DNA of 64,000 bases from Notamacropus eugenii (Eukaryota; Chordata; Mammalia; Diprotodontia; Macropodidae): NCBI RefSeq assembly GCF_028372415.1, contig NC_092873.1, forward strand, positions 357,210,128 to 357,274,127, in the 5' to 3' direction. Below are positions 36,846 to 49,915 of this stretch, piece by piece. Numbering within the stretch: the stretch's first letter is position 1; each line of letters begins with the position of its first letter. A program made the position numbers and the translations under genes. The notes beneath the pieces were generated by a model that was not told the DNA's origin, ran no database searches, and saw nothing but the letters and a program-made list of their open reading frames with translations.

Positions 36846-37096
36846 TTATTGAGATAATCGTATCATTTCTGTTAATTTGTTATAGATACAAGCAAATATG
36901 CTGATAGTTTTCCTAATACGGAACCAGCCCTGCATTTTGGGCATAAATCCTACCAGGTTGTAGTGTATTATCCTCATGATAAGTTGCTGTAATCTCTATG
37001 CTAGTATTTTATTTAAAGTGCTTCCATCTATATTCATTAGGGAAATTGGTCCATAAATTTCCTCCTCTGTTTTGAACCTTCCCAGTTTAGGTATGA
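36846..37096 (-). mobile_element. L1 ORF2 reverse-transcriptase fragment
   Basis: Read on the minus strand it gives [17 protein letters not shown] and then VGFMPKMQGWFRIRK, the conserved stretch before motif A of the L1 reverse transcriptase. The catalytic YADD region is not included. The fragment contains stops and is dead. Confidence 0.85.
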
Positions 37097-38497
37097 GCCC
37101 TGCAAAAGCAAAATTTTAGCATTAATTTTTAAGGCTTTGAGTTCCTTATTCTGTCGCTTTCTCCCTCCTCACCCACCCTTATCAAGAAAGCAAGCAATTA
37201 GATACAGATCATACATGTGTACCCATGCAAAACACTTCCATGAGAGTTATGTTGCAAAAGACTAACCACATTACCCTCTGTCCTGTCCTGCCCCCCATTT
37301 ATTCCATTCTCTCCTTTGACCTGTCCCCCCACAATAGCATTTGCTTTTGATTATCCTTTTCCCCAAGTTACTGTTCCTTCTTTTCTCTTCCCTCTCCTAT
37401 CCTCTTCCCCTTTGCTATCCTGCAGGGTAAAATGGAATTCCATACGCAATTGAGTGTATGTTATTCCCTCCTTAAGTAAAATACCATGAGTAAGACTCAC
37501 TTATTCCCGTTCATCTCCCTCACTTTCCCTCCATTGTAAAAGTTCTTTCTTGTCTCTTATGTGAGATGATTTCCTACATTCTACTTTTCCCTCTCTCTTA
37601 CTCCTAGTACATTCCACTCAACAAGAAATTTTATTTTTTTAGGTATTCTCCTTTCGTACTCAGCTTACCTTGTGCTCTCTGTCTATATGTGGTATGTATG
37701 TATGTATATACACACATATGCACACATACATATAGACATGTATACATGCACAGGCATATATATATATGTATATACACATTCATTCATATACACATACCTA
37801 CCTACACATATACATGCATATATAGAATATACCCATACATCCATGCCCATATACACTTACATATATATACATATTTGCATATATATGTTTATCTTGATTC
37901 TTGTATTTGAAAGTCAAATTTTCTATTCAGCTCTGGTCATTGAAACAAGAATGCTTGAAAGTCCTCTAATTCATTGAATGATGATTTGTTCCCCTTGAAA
38001 TATTGTATTCAGTTTTGCTGGGTAGATGATTCTTAGTTTTGATTCTAGCTCATTTGACCTCTGGAATATCATGTTCCAAGCCCTGCGATCCCTTACTGTA
38101 GAAGCTGCTAAATCCTACGTTATTCTGATTGTATTTCCACAACACTTGAAATGTTTCTTTCTAGTTGCTTGCAATATTTCCTCCTTGACCTGGGAACTCT
38201 GAAATTTCACCACAATAATCCTAGGAGTTCCCCTTTTGGAATCTCTTTCAGGAGCTGATCATTGAATTCTTTCAATTTCTATTTTACTCTATGGTTCTAG
38301 AATATCAGGGCAATTTTCCTTTATAATTTCTAGGAAGATGCTGTCTAGGCTCTGTTTTTGATCATGGTTTTCAAATAGATCAATAATTTTAAATTATCTC
38401 TATTGGATCTGTTTTCTAGGCCAGTTATTTTTCCCATGAGATATTTCACATTGTCTTCTATTTTTTCATTCTGTTGATTTTGTTTTATGCTTCCTTG
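37097..38497 (-). mobile_element. HAL1/L1 element: 3' region plus ORF1 C-terminal half
   Basis: From right to left on the minus strand: ORF1 RNA-binding domain (about 38220-38490), ORF1 C-terminal domain (37885-38210) and then a non-coding region (37097-37685) that, in intact relatives here, leads directly to the 3' end with no ORF2. A microsatellite sits between them. The left end joins ORF2 sequence of another copy and the right end joins an L1 ORF2 piece. Confidence 0.75.
37683..37890 (+). repeat. TATG/ACAT microsatellite
   Basis: Imperfect alternating tatg, acac and atat repeats within the non-coding part of the surrounding HAL1-type element. Confidence 0.85.
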
Positions 38498-41316
38498 AAT
38501 TTCTTCCTATCCCCATTCAGTTTTCTTCAGAGATCCATCATATCTGCCTTATCCATAGGTTTCTTCACCTCCTTAACTTCTTTCTTGTTTATTTTGAAGC
38601 TAAACTTATCAAGTTCAGAAAGGGGGAGGCTGAGGTCCTCTACTAGAATTGTTTTACTGTCCATTTCTTCCTGTAACTCCATTAACTTCTCCTCTAAAAA
38701 TCTGCATGCTATACCACTTGGTGCATATGATTAGTAATGATATTGCTTCATTGTTTCTGGTCTCTTTTAGTAGGATACAGTTTCCTTCCTTATCTCTTTT
38801 CATTAGATTTGTTCTCCTTTGCTTTGTGTAAGATTAGGATTGCTGCCCTTGCTTTTATTTCATTAGCTGAAGCATAATGTATTCTGGTCTAGCCTTTTAC
38901 TTTTACCCCGTGTGTATCCATCCCCCTTTTTCAGATGTTTTTCTTGTAAACAACATATTGTTTGATTATAGTTTTTAATTCATTTTGCTATCCACCTCAG
39001 TTTCATGGAGAGTGCAACTCATTCATACTCACAGTTATGATTATATCTTTGTCTTTCCCTCCATCTGATTTCCTCCCATTTATACTTTTAGTTCTCCCTT
39101 TCCCTCCACAATAGAGCTTTAATTTTTGGTCACTGCTTCTATCAGTCTTCCCTCCCTTCTATCAGCCCTTCTCCCCTTTTCCCCCTTTCTCTTACTACTT
39201 CTTCCCTCTCTTTTAGGGTCCACTGCCTTTTCTTTCCCTTTTCCCCTCCTACTGCCTATAGAAATAGTTAGATTTCTGTACTTAACTGAATTTGTTGTTC
39301 CTTCCTTGAAACAAATCAGATGAGAATAAGTCTCAAACAGTGCTCATCTCCCTCCCCTTTTTCCCTCTACCTTACTATGTTTTTGTGCCTCTTTCTGTCC
39401 TGTAATTTACTTTTATTCTGCCTCCTCATTTTCACATCTCCCATTCAAATTCCTTTGCACCCTTAAATCACATTTTTTCATCACATCATTCAATTCATAC
39501 CCAGTCCCTCTATCTATGTATATTCCCTTTACATATCATAATAAATATACAATTCTCAAGATTAACTAGTATCATCTTTCCTTAGAAGGATGTAAACATT
39601 TTCCTCATATTTAATAACCAGCTCCCCCCCCCCCTTACCTTTTTATGTCTCTCTTGAGACTTGTATTTGAAGACTGAATTTTCTGTTGAGCTCTAGCCTT
39701 TTCATCAGGAAGGTCTGGAAATCCCTAATTTCACGGAATGTCCATCTCCTTGCCTGAGATATTATGTTCAATTTAGCTGGGTAATTGATCCTTGGTTGCA
39801 GTCCAACTTCCTTTACTTTATAAAATATCATATTCTAGTTCCTCCAATCTTTTCATGTAGAACCTGCAAGGTCCTCTGTGATCCTGACTGTAGTTCCTTG
39901 ATATTTGAATTGTTTCTTTCTGGCTGTTTGCAATTTTTTCTCCATTACTTGATAGTTTTAAAATTTGGCAACAATATTCCTTGGTGTTTTCAGTTTGGGA
40001 TCTCTTTCAGGATGTGATCAGTGGATTCTTTGGATGATTATTTTGCCCTCTGGATCTAGGACTTCAGGGCAGTTCTATTTGATGATTTCTTTGAAAATAT
40101 TGTCCAGGATCTTGTTTTCAACATGGCTTTCTGGTAGACCAATATTTCTTACATTTTTGTCTCCTAGATCTATTTTCCAGGTCAATTGTTTTTCCAGTGA
40201 GATATTTAGCATTGTCATCTATTTTTTCATTCTTTAAATTCTGTTTGACTGATTCTTGATGTCCCATAAAGTCATTAGCTCCTACTTTCCCAATTCTACT
40301 TTTTAACAGACTTTTTTCTTCAGTTAACTTTTGCATCTCCTTTTGCATTTGACCAATTTTTTCTTTTAAGGATTTCTTTTCTCCATTTAGACTTTGTACT
40401 TACTTGTCCATTTGTCCAATTTTCTTTTTAAATTCTTCCGTCATTTTTTTCACATTTTTAAAAATCAGTGACTAATTTTTCTTCTATTTCTCTGACTTGG
40501 TTTTTAAAACCCCTCTTGAGCTCTTCCAAGAATGCACTTTGAACTTGAGACCAGGTCATATTCCCTTCTGAGGGTTCACATGGGAGTATAGTCTCAATGC
40601 CCATCTCTTTGGTATTCGTGTTTTGGTCCTCCCCTTAGTAAGATTCTATGTTTTCTTCTTCTCTGGTTTACTTCCTGCTCATGATGATTTCCTTTTTTCT
40701 GGCTTTTAAAGTGGATCCCTGTTTCTGGGGTGCAGGGGGCTCTGTCCCATGATTCTCATGCTTAGAACTTGAGGCTTTGTGTATTTTGGACTCTGGTTCT
40801 TTTAGTTAGAACTTAGAGTGTTGCAGCTTACCTGGTGCTGAGCTGGCTGGTGTGCCAAAGCAGAGACCAGGTGAAGCCTTTCTGAGTTTCCCCAGAGTTA
40901 CTCTGGAGCTTGCTGCATGAAGTGTGGTGGAGGGATGCTCTGGTTGCAGAAGGTTTCTCCTGATCTAAAGCACAGGCAGGCTTAGCAGTTGGTGAACCCC
41001 ATCTGTACTAGTGCCTTTTCCTGGTGTTGGTGCTTAAGGACTCTACCTCCCAGGGACTCAAGATTTCTTCCTGGTTCAATGAAGTGGGACTGTCTGAGAC
41101 AGCTCTGGTCCTGCACTGGTCCCCTTCAGCCACAGCAGGAAGGACTTTCCTTTGCACTTTTCTTAACCTCTCAAGCTAACTGACTGTTTACTGCTTTGAC
41201 AGATCCCACTATTTCAGAAATTTTCCTGAGGAAATATTCTCTAGGTTTTTCAAGGTCAACAACGGAATATTGAGAGCATCTATAGATCACTCTGCCATCT
41301 TGGCTCCCAGAAGTTC
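38498..41316 (-). mobile_element. L1: ORF2 endonuclease part, ORF1 and 5' end
   Basis: On the minus strand the order is: 5' end at ccatcttggctcc (41295-41307), 5' untranslated region (to ~40560), ORF1 with coiled coil and an LENRSRR motif (about 40118-40550), ORF1 C-terminal domain (39643-39831, with PRINYPAKLNIISQ), a ~600-base inter-ORF region and the first part of ORF2 (38498-39010). The 3' part is missing at the junction with the neighbouring HAL1 element. Reading frames are broken. Confidence 0.82.
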
Positions 41317-41745
41317 AAGTAGGCAACGTACAGACATTAAATCTGCTGTCTGATGGTCTCAGGAGAGGCTGGTGCTGTTATCTGGAGTTGTGTGCTTCTC
41401 TTTCACTCAGTTACCATAGATTCCCATCCTGGGATGATACATCTAAGAATCCACACTGTTTCTCTGCTTCGGACTGTCCAGGGCTTCCTGATCAGCTTTC
41501 TTGTGGCAGGGTCCTCATTGGTACAGCTTGTTCTCTGTGCATTCCTCCAACGCCATGCAACAATTTCTTTCTGTCCACCTTCTGGGCTGTCCTGGGCTGG
41601 AAATCAGTCACAGTCTTTCTCCTAGTGGATTGTGCCACCTAAACTTTGTTCAGATTCTCTTTTTAGAGGTGTGTGGAAATTGTCATACAGTTTAGGTGAG
41701 TACTTATTTTCAATCCACCATCTTGACTCCACCCCAATAATCCAG
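41317..41745 (-). mobile_element. L1 5' untranslated fragment
   Basis: Resembles the 5' regions at 47900-48600 and 56100-56700 and ends at ccaccatcttgactcc (about 41722-41738), the complement of an L1 start. It contains no coding sequence. Confidence 0.65.
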
Positions 41746-42640
41746 GTTAGTCTATTTTTGAAAGTGTTATTTTCTTCAGCAGTTTTGGGATCTCCTTTAG
41801 CAATCTGTTGACTCATTTTTTATGATTTTCTTGCATTGCTCTTCCCAATTATTCCTCCACCTTTCTGACTTGACTTTCAAAATCCTTTTTGAGCTCTTCC
41901 ATGGCCTGAGACCATTTCATGGTTTTGTTGGTTTTTGTTTGTTTGTTTCTTTGTTTTTTTGGAGACTTTGGATGTAGAAGCCTTGACCTTGCTATCTTCT
42001 TCTGGCTGCATGCTTTGGTCTTCCTCTGGTTGCATGCTTTATTCTTCCTCCTCTGAAATGATGGAAGAAAATACATTTTTACTAAGAATGTAAGCTTCTA
42101 TAGTTTTATTTTTTTCCCTTTTGGGGGCATTTTCCCAGTCAATTATTTGACTTTTGAGTCCTTTGTCAAGTGGAGGGTATACTATCCCAGGCTTCAGAGG
42201 TTTTGTGTAGCTGTTATCTGAGATATCTCTAGGGACCTATAAGTTCTCAGTTCCTCCAATTTGATATGATCAAAGGAGAGGTGTTAACTCCTTTCTTGGA
42301 CTGTGCTCTGGTCTATGAGCAATGAGCAGCACTCTTTACAGCCCAGGAATAGCGAGTAAGATTCGCTTTCCACAGCCACCACCAGTTCTGCCACAGCCAC
42401 TCGATTCCACTGTCTGTTGGCCAAGAGCTCCAGAAGTGACTGTTGTTGTAGCAGATGTTGCTGCTGCCCTTGAACTGGGGGGGGACCACACTCCCCTCTC
42501 ACCCAAGTGAAAGAGTTTTCTCACTAACTTTTGAACTTTTCTTTAGTGTTTGTGGGTTGAGAAATCTGGAAACTGCAGCAGCTGCCCATGAGTCAGTGCC
42601 CTGAAGCCTTCTCCAATCCTGTCTGTGCCTGGTTTTCTTC
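41746..42640 (-). mobile_element. L1/HAL1 ORF1 N-terminus and 5' untranslated region
   Basis: On the minus strand it has a 5' region (42100-42640) and the ORF1 N-terminal and coiled-coil start (41746-42060), homologous to 47640-48400. It is cut off on both sides by other LINE pieces. Confidence 0.65.
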
Positions 42641-45600
42641 ATTCTCTCAATCAAATTAACCAAAGGTTTATCAATTTTACTGGTTGTTTCATAAAACCAG
42701 ATTTTAGTTTTATTTATTGTTTCAATTCTTTTCTTACTTTCAGTTTTATTAATCACTCCTTTGATTTTTCAGAATTTCTACCTTGGCATTTAATTAAGGT
42801 TTTAACAATTTGTTCTTTTTCAAGCTTTTTTTTGTTGTTGCATGCTAGATTCATTGTTCTCTTTTTTAATATTTTATTTATGTAAGCATTTAGAGGTATT
42901 AAATTTCCTCAAGAACTAATTTGGCTGCATCCCATAAGTTTTGGTATGTTGTCTCATTATTGTCATTCTCTTGGGTGAAGTTCTCTTGGTTGAAGTTCTT
43001 GATTGTTTCTGTGATTTGTTGTTTGATTCACTGATTCTTTAGGATTAGGTTATTTAGTTTCCATTAATATTTAGCCTATCTTTCCATTGCCCTTTATTAC
43101 ATTTAATTTTTATTGCATTTGATCTGAGAAGGATGCATTTAATATTTCTGCCTTTCTGCATTGGATTGTGAAGTTTTTATGGCCTAGCATATGATCAATT
43201 TTTGTGCAAATGCTGTGTATGGCTGAGAAAAAAGGTGTATTCTTGTCTATCCCCATTCAATTTTCTTCAGGGACCTACTATATCTAACTTTTCTAAAATT
43301 CTATTCAACTGCTTAACATCTTTATTGTTTATTTTGTGGTTATATTTTTCTAATTCTAATTGGAGGAGGTTGAGGACCCCAGGAATATAGTTTTGTTATC
43401 TATTTCTTTCTGTAACACGCTTAACTTCTGTGAGGTCAAGCAAGGTAGGACCTTTTGCTGTTTTTGTTGTAGTATAATCAAGAAGTATAATGCTTCCATT
43501 TGAATGTGATTAAAGAAGATCTTCATCACCCATTGATTGGCCTCCCCATTGAGAGAAGCTTGATTAGGGGAGTCGTTCTGTAGGAGAGTCTCAAGTACCT
43601 TTTGTTTCTTCTATTGAGACACTGGGTCAGAGGGTCATGCCCTTTGGCTCTCAAATTATATAAAGACTCTGAGGTGAGGTTTTACTTTGGGGCTTACTGA
43701 CTGTAAGTGTTTTTTTGGTCAGAAGAGGGCTCTGGGAAGGCACTAAGGACAACCCCCTAACTCCCCATCCCCGGTTTGAAAACCCAGATGTTCCCTCTCT
43801 GGTACAAGTGTATTTATGTTAATAGACATTTTGGAAGCATGTCTATTGACTTTTGATTTTTCTGTGTTTTCTCTGCAATTTAGGGTGCTGATTTTTTACC
43901 CTGAACTAACTGAATGATATATGTGCTTGATTAAAGTGATTCTTAAGCCCTCAAAAGTTGCCTTTCTTTTTAGAACAGTAGATCAAAGAACCTGTGATAG
44001 CAGGCCCCCGTTGTGTATGCTGGGGTACTTACTGATATAACTTTTCCTCTAAGAATATGAATTCTGTATCACTTGGTACATATATGTGAATCATTGATAT
44101 TACTCCATTGTCCATGGAACCTTTTAGAAAGATGTAGATTCCTTCCTTTTTGCTTTTAATTAGATCTGGTTTTTTTTTTTACTTTGTCTTAGATCAGGAT
44201 TGCTATCCCTACTTTTTTAACTTCAGTTGAAGCATAATATATTCTGCTCCATCCTTTTACCTTTACTCTGTGTGTATTTCTCTACTTCAAATGTGTTTCT
44301 TGCAAACAACATATTGTACAATTAAGGTTTTTAATTCATTCAACTTTCCACTTCCATTTTATGGGAGAGTCCATTCCATTCACATTCACAATTATGATTG
44401 CTAAGTTTCTCTCCATCCTATTCCCACCCACCCACCCCCACCATTTATACTTATCTCTCTCCTTTGACCTTTTTTCTCCTCACGAGTGTTTTCCTTCTGA
44501 CCACCATCTCCCTCAGTTTGCCTTCCCTTCTGTTAGTCCCCCACCTTGCTTTTTCCCCCCTTTCTTCTTCCCTCCATTTTATCCTCCATTGTATCCTACT
44601 TCCCTTTTTTTCCCTCTTTTCTTCCTACTTTTCTATAGGGTAAGATAGATTTAAATAACCAACTGAATGTCTGTGTTATTCCCTCTTTGAACCAAAATCA
44701 TTGAGAAAAGGTTGAAACAATGTTCAATCCCCCTCCTTTATTTCCCTCTACTGTAATAGGTCTTTGCAATTCTTCATATGATGTTACTCTGTTCTGTCTC
44801 CCTCCTTCCTTCTCTCCTGGTACAATCCTTTCTTCTAATTCCTCAATTAATTCTTTTTTATCATTACATCAAAGTCAACTTATACCCCACACCTTCTATT
44901 TATGTATACCCCTTCCAACTGCCCTTACAAAGATACAGCTCCCGAGAGTTGCAAGTATCATCTTCCTGTGTAGGAATGTAAATAGTTTAACCAAATTGAA
45001 TAATGTTTTTTTCTGTCCTGTTTACCTTTTTATGCTTCTCTTGAGTCTTGTATTTGAAGATCGAATTTTCTCTTTAACTCTGACTTTTTCATCAGGAACG
45101 ATTGAAAGTCCCCTATTCCGTTGAATGTCCATCTCTTCACTTTAAAAATTATGCTTAATTTTGCTGTGTAGATGATCCTTCTTTGTAATCCAAGCTCCAT
45201 AGCCTTCAAAAATATCATACTCTAAATTCTCTGATATTTTATTGTAGAAGGTGCTAAGTCCTGTGTAATCCTGACTGTGGTTCCACGATACTTAAATTGT
45301 TTCTTTCTGGCTTTCTGACTTCTTGCAGTATTTTCTTATTGACCTGATAATTCCAAAATTTAGCTAGAATATTGCTTGGGATTTTCATTTTGGGACCTCT
45401 TTCAGGAGGAGATAGGTGAATTCTTTCAATAACTACTTTTCCCTCTAGTTCAAAGATATCAGGGCAGTTTTCCTTGATAATTCCTTGAAAGATTCTGTCT
45501 AGGATATTTTTTTTTTATCATAGCTTCTAGGTAGACTAACAATTCTTAATTTATCCCTCCTGGATGTATTTTTCAGGTCAGTTGTTTTACAATGAGGTAT

Positions 45601-45852
45601 TTTACATTTTCTTCTTGTTTGTTCATTGTTTTGATTTTTGACTTAATCTTGATGTCTCATAGAGTCACTAAATTCCACTTGCCCAATTCTAATTTTTAGT
45701 ATACTAATTTCTTCAGGTAACTTTTGCACCTATTTTCCATGTAGCCTATTCTACTTTTTATAGATTTGTTTTCTTCAGGGGAATTCCCCCCTTTTTTCCC
45801 AAATGTGTTTTTAAGGAATTGTTTTCTGCATTCAATTTTTATACTTCCTTTT
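42641..45852 (-). mobile_element. L1 (left part): ORF2 linker and endonuclease, inter-ORF, ORF1
   Basis: The minus strand holds the ORF2 region between endonuclease and reverse transcriptase (42641-43428), then after a nested solo LTR the endonuclease part (44038-44400), inter-ORF region (44400-45030), ORF1 C-terminal domain (45030-45220, with RRIIYTAKLSIIF), RNA-binding domain and coiled coil up to 45852. Its 5' part continues at 48606 beyond a nested HAL1. Stops and frameshifts make it inactive. Confidence 0.82.
43429..44037 (+). mobile_element. Probable solo LTR nested in L1
   Basis: About 609 bases interrupt L1 ORF2 at one point. The insert starts TGTGAGG, has TATATAAAG (43657-43665) and ATTAAA (43930-43935), and is flanked by similar taacttc and taacttt. 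It is read as an endogenous retrovirus LTR fossil without an internal region. The family is not recognised. It is younger than the L1 it sits in. Confidence 0.6.
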
Positions 45853-46752
45853 TAAAAATTCTTTTATTTATTTATTTTTATATTTTGACATTCATTTCCA
45901 CAAAATTTTAAGTCCCAATTTTTCTCCCCATCTCTCCCCTCCCCAACCCCATAACACCTTGCATTCTGATTACTCCTTCCCTCAATGTGCGCTCCTTTCT
46001 ATCACACCCCACTCTTCCCTTATCGCCATCTTCTGGCTTTTCTTGTAGGGAAAGATAAATTTCTATACCCCATTACCTGTATTTCTTATTTCCCAGTTAT
46101 ATTCAATAATAGTTCTCAACATTCGTTTCTAATACTTTGAATTCCACTTCTCTCCCCCCTTCCTCACTCCCTCCCCACCCATCCTCACTGAGAAGACAGG
46201 CAATTCAATACAGATTATATATGTGTCGTTTTGCGAAAGACTTCCATAAGAGTCAGGTAATGTAAGACTAACTATATTGCTCTCCATCCTTCCCTGTCCC
46301 CCTCTTTTTTTTCTGTTGTCTCATTTGGCCTTGTGCCTTCCCAAAAGTGTTTACTTCTAGTTACTCCCTTCTCTCATTTGCCCTCCCTTCCATCATCCCC
46401 CTCACGTCACTTGTCCCCTTCTCCCCTAGTTTCCTATAGTGTAAGATATGTTTTCACACTAAATTTAGTGAGCATCTTATTCCCTCCTTAAGCCATACGT
46501 AGAGAGTAAGTTTCACTTTTCCCCTCTCACCTCCTTCCTTTGCTCCTCCATTGAAGAAGATTTTTCTTATCTCTTTGATGCATGATAGTCTGCCCTATTC
46601 CATTTCTCTCTTTCTCCTCCCAATATTTTCCTCTCTCATCCCTTAATTTTATTTTTTTATGGATATCATCTGTTCTGATTAAACTCAACATGTGCTATCT
46701 ATCTATCTATCTATCCATCCATCCATTTATCTATCCATCTATCCATCCATCC

Positions 46753-46802
<50 letters not shown>

Positions 46803-48605
46803 GTAGTGTGTGTGTGCGTGTGTGTGTGTGTGCGTGTGTGTGTGTAATCCCTCCACCTACCCAAATACTGAGAAAAGTCTCAAGAGTTACAAATATTATC
46901 TTTCCATGTAGGAATGTAAACAGTTTAGCTTTAGGAAGTCCTTTATGATTTCTCTTTCCTGTTTTCCTTTTCATATTTCTCTTGATTCTTGTGTTTGGAA
47001 GTCAGATTTTTTATTCACTTCTGGTCTTTCATCATGAACGCTTGAAAGTCTTCTATATCATTGAATGACCATTGTTTCCCTTGAAGCATTATACTCAACT
47101 TGGCTGAGTAGGTAATTCTTGGTTTTAATCCCAATTCCTTTGACTTCTGGAATATCGTATTCCAAGTCCTGTGATCCCGTAATGTAGAAGCTGCCAGATC
47201 CTGTGTTATCCTGATTGTATTTCCACAATACTCAAATAGTTTCTTTCTAGCTGCTTGCAATATTTTCTCCTTGACGTGGAACTCTGAAATTTAGCCACAG
47301 TATTCCTAGAAGTTTCTCTTTTCGGATCTCTTTCAGGAGGTGATCAGTGGATTCTTTCAATATTTATTTTGCCCCCTGGTTCTAGAATATCAGAGCAGTT
47401 TTCCTTAATAATTTCATGAAAGATAATGTCTAGGCTCTTTTTTGGATTATGCCTTTCAGGTAGTCCCACAATTTTTAAATTATCTCTCCTGGATCTATTT
47501 TCCTGGTCAATTGTTTTTCCAATGAGATGTTTCACATTATCTTCTATTTTTTCAATCTGTTGATTTTGCTTTGTAACTTCTTGGTTTATGGTATAATTGT
47601 TAACTTCCCTGAACTCTGTTCTCATTTTTAAAGTACTATTTTGTTCAGTGAGCTTTTGAACCTTCTTTTCCATTTGGCTAATTCTGCTTTTGAAAACCTT
47701 CTTCTCCTCATTGGCTTTTTGGACCTCTTTTTCCAATTGAGTTGGCCTATTTTTAAAGGTGTTATTTTCCTAAGCATTTTTTTTGGTTCTCCTTTAGCAA
47801 GCTGCTGATTCACTTTTCAAGCTCTTCTGTGGCCTTAGCCCATTTCACATTCATTTTTGAGATACTGCAGGTAGAAGCCTTGACTTCCTCTGACAGCATT
47901 CATTGTTCTTCCTCATCTGAAAGGATGAAAGGAGATACCTGTTCACCAAGAAAGTAACCTTCTAAGGTCTTATTTTTTTTCCCTTTTGGGGGGCATTTTC
48001 CCAGCCAGTTATTCGATTTCTGAAGCTTTTGTCAAGAACAGGGTCCTAGTGCTCCTCCTCCTTGCAGGATCATGCTCAGGACTGAGGGTCAGATCAGCTG
48101 CCCAATTTCCCCAGGGGCTTTAAGCTGAGCTGCCAGGAAAATGGACCCAGTCTGCTTCTGAGTCCACTGTACCTACCCACTGCCTGCTGTTTCCACTGTC
48201 TCTGCTGATGCCTGGGGCCAGTGCTGGGGGAACTCTGTTCCCCTCTTGCCCAGCTGGGAAAGCCCTCTCACACTGACCTTTGAAGCTTTCTTTGTCACTT
48301 GTGGGTTGAGGGATCTGGGACCTTCCTTGCTGGGCATTCTGCCCAAGAGGCCTGTTCCTGTCCTGTTCTTCCCAGTGCCACAAGATCAAGGCTGGGGCCT
48401 GCTTCACTCAGTGCCCTGTGGGATAGACTTTCCCTGTCAGCCTTCCAGGTTACCCTTGGCTGGAAATCGTTTTCGCTCTGTTGTTCTGTAGCTTCTGCTG
48501 CTCTATAATTTGTTGTCATTTTTCACAGATATTTTGTGGGCTGTGAGGGAAGCACTAGAGTACATGCATCTTTCTACTCCGCTGTCTTGGCTCTGCCCCC
48601 CCCCC
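45853..48605 (-). mobile_element. Full-length HAL1 element with target-site duplication
   Basis: The 2.75 kb insert is flanked by a perfect 10-base duplication, acttcctttt (45843-45852 and 48606-48615). On the minus strand it runs: 5' end at ccgctgtcttggctc complement (48580s), 5' region, ORF1 coiled coil and RNA-binding domain (47344-47813; motif ENRSRRDNLKIVGLPE), ORF1 C-terminal domain (47015-47260; PRITYSAKLSIMLQ), 3' non-coding region and an A-rich tail. There is no ORF2 between ORF1 and the tail, which defines a HAL1 (half-L1). It must have moved using L1 enzymes in trans. Confidence 0.85.
46695..46846 (+). repeat. (CTAT)n followed by (TG)n microsatellite
   Basis: About 27 ctat/ccat units (46695-46802) followed by a TG-rich tract, inside the HAL1 3' non-coding region. 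Confidence 0.95.
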
Positions 48606-49600
48606 ACTTCCTTTTCCAAACTGTTGACTTTCTCTTGCATACCTGTCATTCCCCGCCTCCAATTTTTCTTCTACGTCTCTTATTTGACATTAAATGTTTT
48701 TCTTGAGCTCTTCCAAGAGGGCTTTTTGGACCTGAGACCAATCCATATTTCCCTTTGCAGTTGTAGATGTAGGTACATTGATAATATTCTCCTCTTTCAA
48801 GTTTGCATTTTGAGCTTCCCTGTTACCACAGTAATTTTCTTTGGTAAATGTTTGTTCTTGCTTCTTGTTCATTTTAAGCTTATTTCCTGTTTTTTAAAGG
48901 TGAGCTCTACTACTGGTACACAGGTGGTAATTTCCCAAGCTTTCTATGCTAGGGGCACAAGGCTTTGACCTGGTTGCTGGCTTTGTGTACCAGGGGCTCA
49001 GGCTCTGGATGCTGGAAGCTCTAAGGGTCTGGCAGCTTACCTAACTCTGAACTGGAGTCCTAGTGGTGATGTGTGGCATGTGCTGTGGCCAGGTGGGGTT
49101 TTTCTGTGTTTACCTGGGGCTGTATTGTAGCATGGGGATGTCTGGTTGCTGAAGGATGCCTGACCATCTGGGACTGCATCAATAAAAGGGGAAGAACAGT
49201 AGCCAGAATATACTCATCTACCCAGGCCTTCACTGAAGCACATAATGTTTCTCCAAGCTGGAGTCCACTAATTCTCTTGGCTTTGCTAAGGTATGTAGGA
49301 GGTACCTGTGTTGGCATTTACCTGTTCCACCACACTGAGGCTCAGGATCTTCTACTGGTTTTCTGTTTTGGGTCTTGCAACTGACTTGCTGGGATACTTC
49401 CTGTCCTGAACTGTGCTCCCCTTTTACCTGAGTGATACAGATCTTTCTTGTCAATCTCCTAGGCTTAAAGAATGGTCCACCTCATTCTCCTGCTGGCTCT
49501 TCTGTTCCAGGATTTGTCCTGTGGGGCTGTTTTATGTTTGGAGGTTAATATGGGAGAGCTAGATTAATTTATTGTTTACTCTCCCATCTTGTCTCCCAGA
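48606..49600 (-). mobile_element. L1 (right part): ORF1 N-terminus and 5' end
   Basis: Continues the L1 at 42641-45852 after the nested HAL1. It holds the ORF1 N-terminal part (to about 48880) and the 5' untranslated region, ending at ctcccatcttgtctcccag (about 49575-49593), the complement of the L1 start. Relic KRTAP-unit sequence begins immediately beyond. Confidence 0.78.
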
Positions 49601-49915
49601 AGTCTCTCTTGAATACTTTTGAGCTATTAGTTATGACAAAGAAAAGAAGTATGGTATCTGGGTGCTAGGAGGGGTCTTGACGTTATCTAATGAATTTCAA
49701 GTGATTTAACATTGACATAATATTACAATTCTTTGAATATACTGATGATGAGACTGAAAAGTGTTTTACCAAAGTGAGTTTTTGAGGTCTATCAATCAAG
49801 TAGTAGATTAATTCATATAAATGTGTTCTGGAGAAAAATATCAACCAGTTTTCCATAACTATGATGTGTCTGTAGTTCGACTATTTTGAATGTTTCAGAT
49901 TGGAAACTTCACCTG
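49601..49915 (+). repeat. Diverged relic of KRTAP unit (offsets ~670-1130)
   Basis: gagctattagttatgac, then agaaaagaagtatggta, closely matches unit offset ~690 (gagctatgagttatgac; agagaagaagcatggta). Further right the match weakens but keeps order. It is non-coding. Confidence 0.65.

Noticed and set aside
37672-37977. Tyr/His/Ile-rich ORFs over the TATG repeats
   Set aside because: Translations of microsatellite DNA; the same applies at 61276-61535 and 46582-46806.
47015-47813. Minus-strand coiled-coil proteins as possible host genes
   Set aside because: The motifs ENRSRRDNLKIVGLPE and PRITYSAKLSI are hallmarks of L1 ORF1 protein, and the element has LINE ends and a target duplication.
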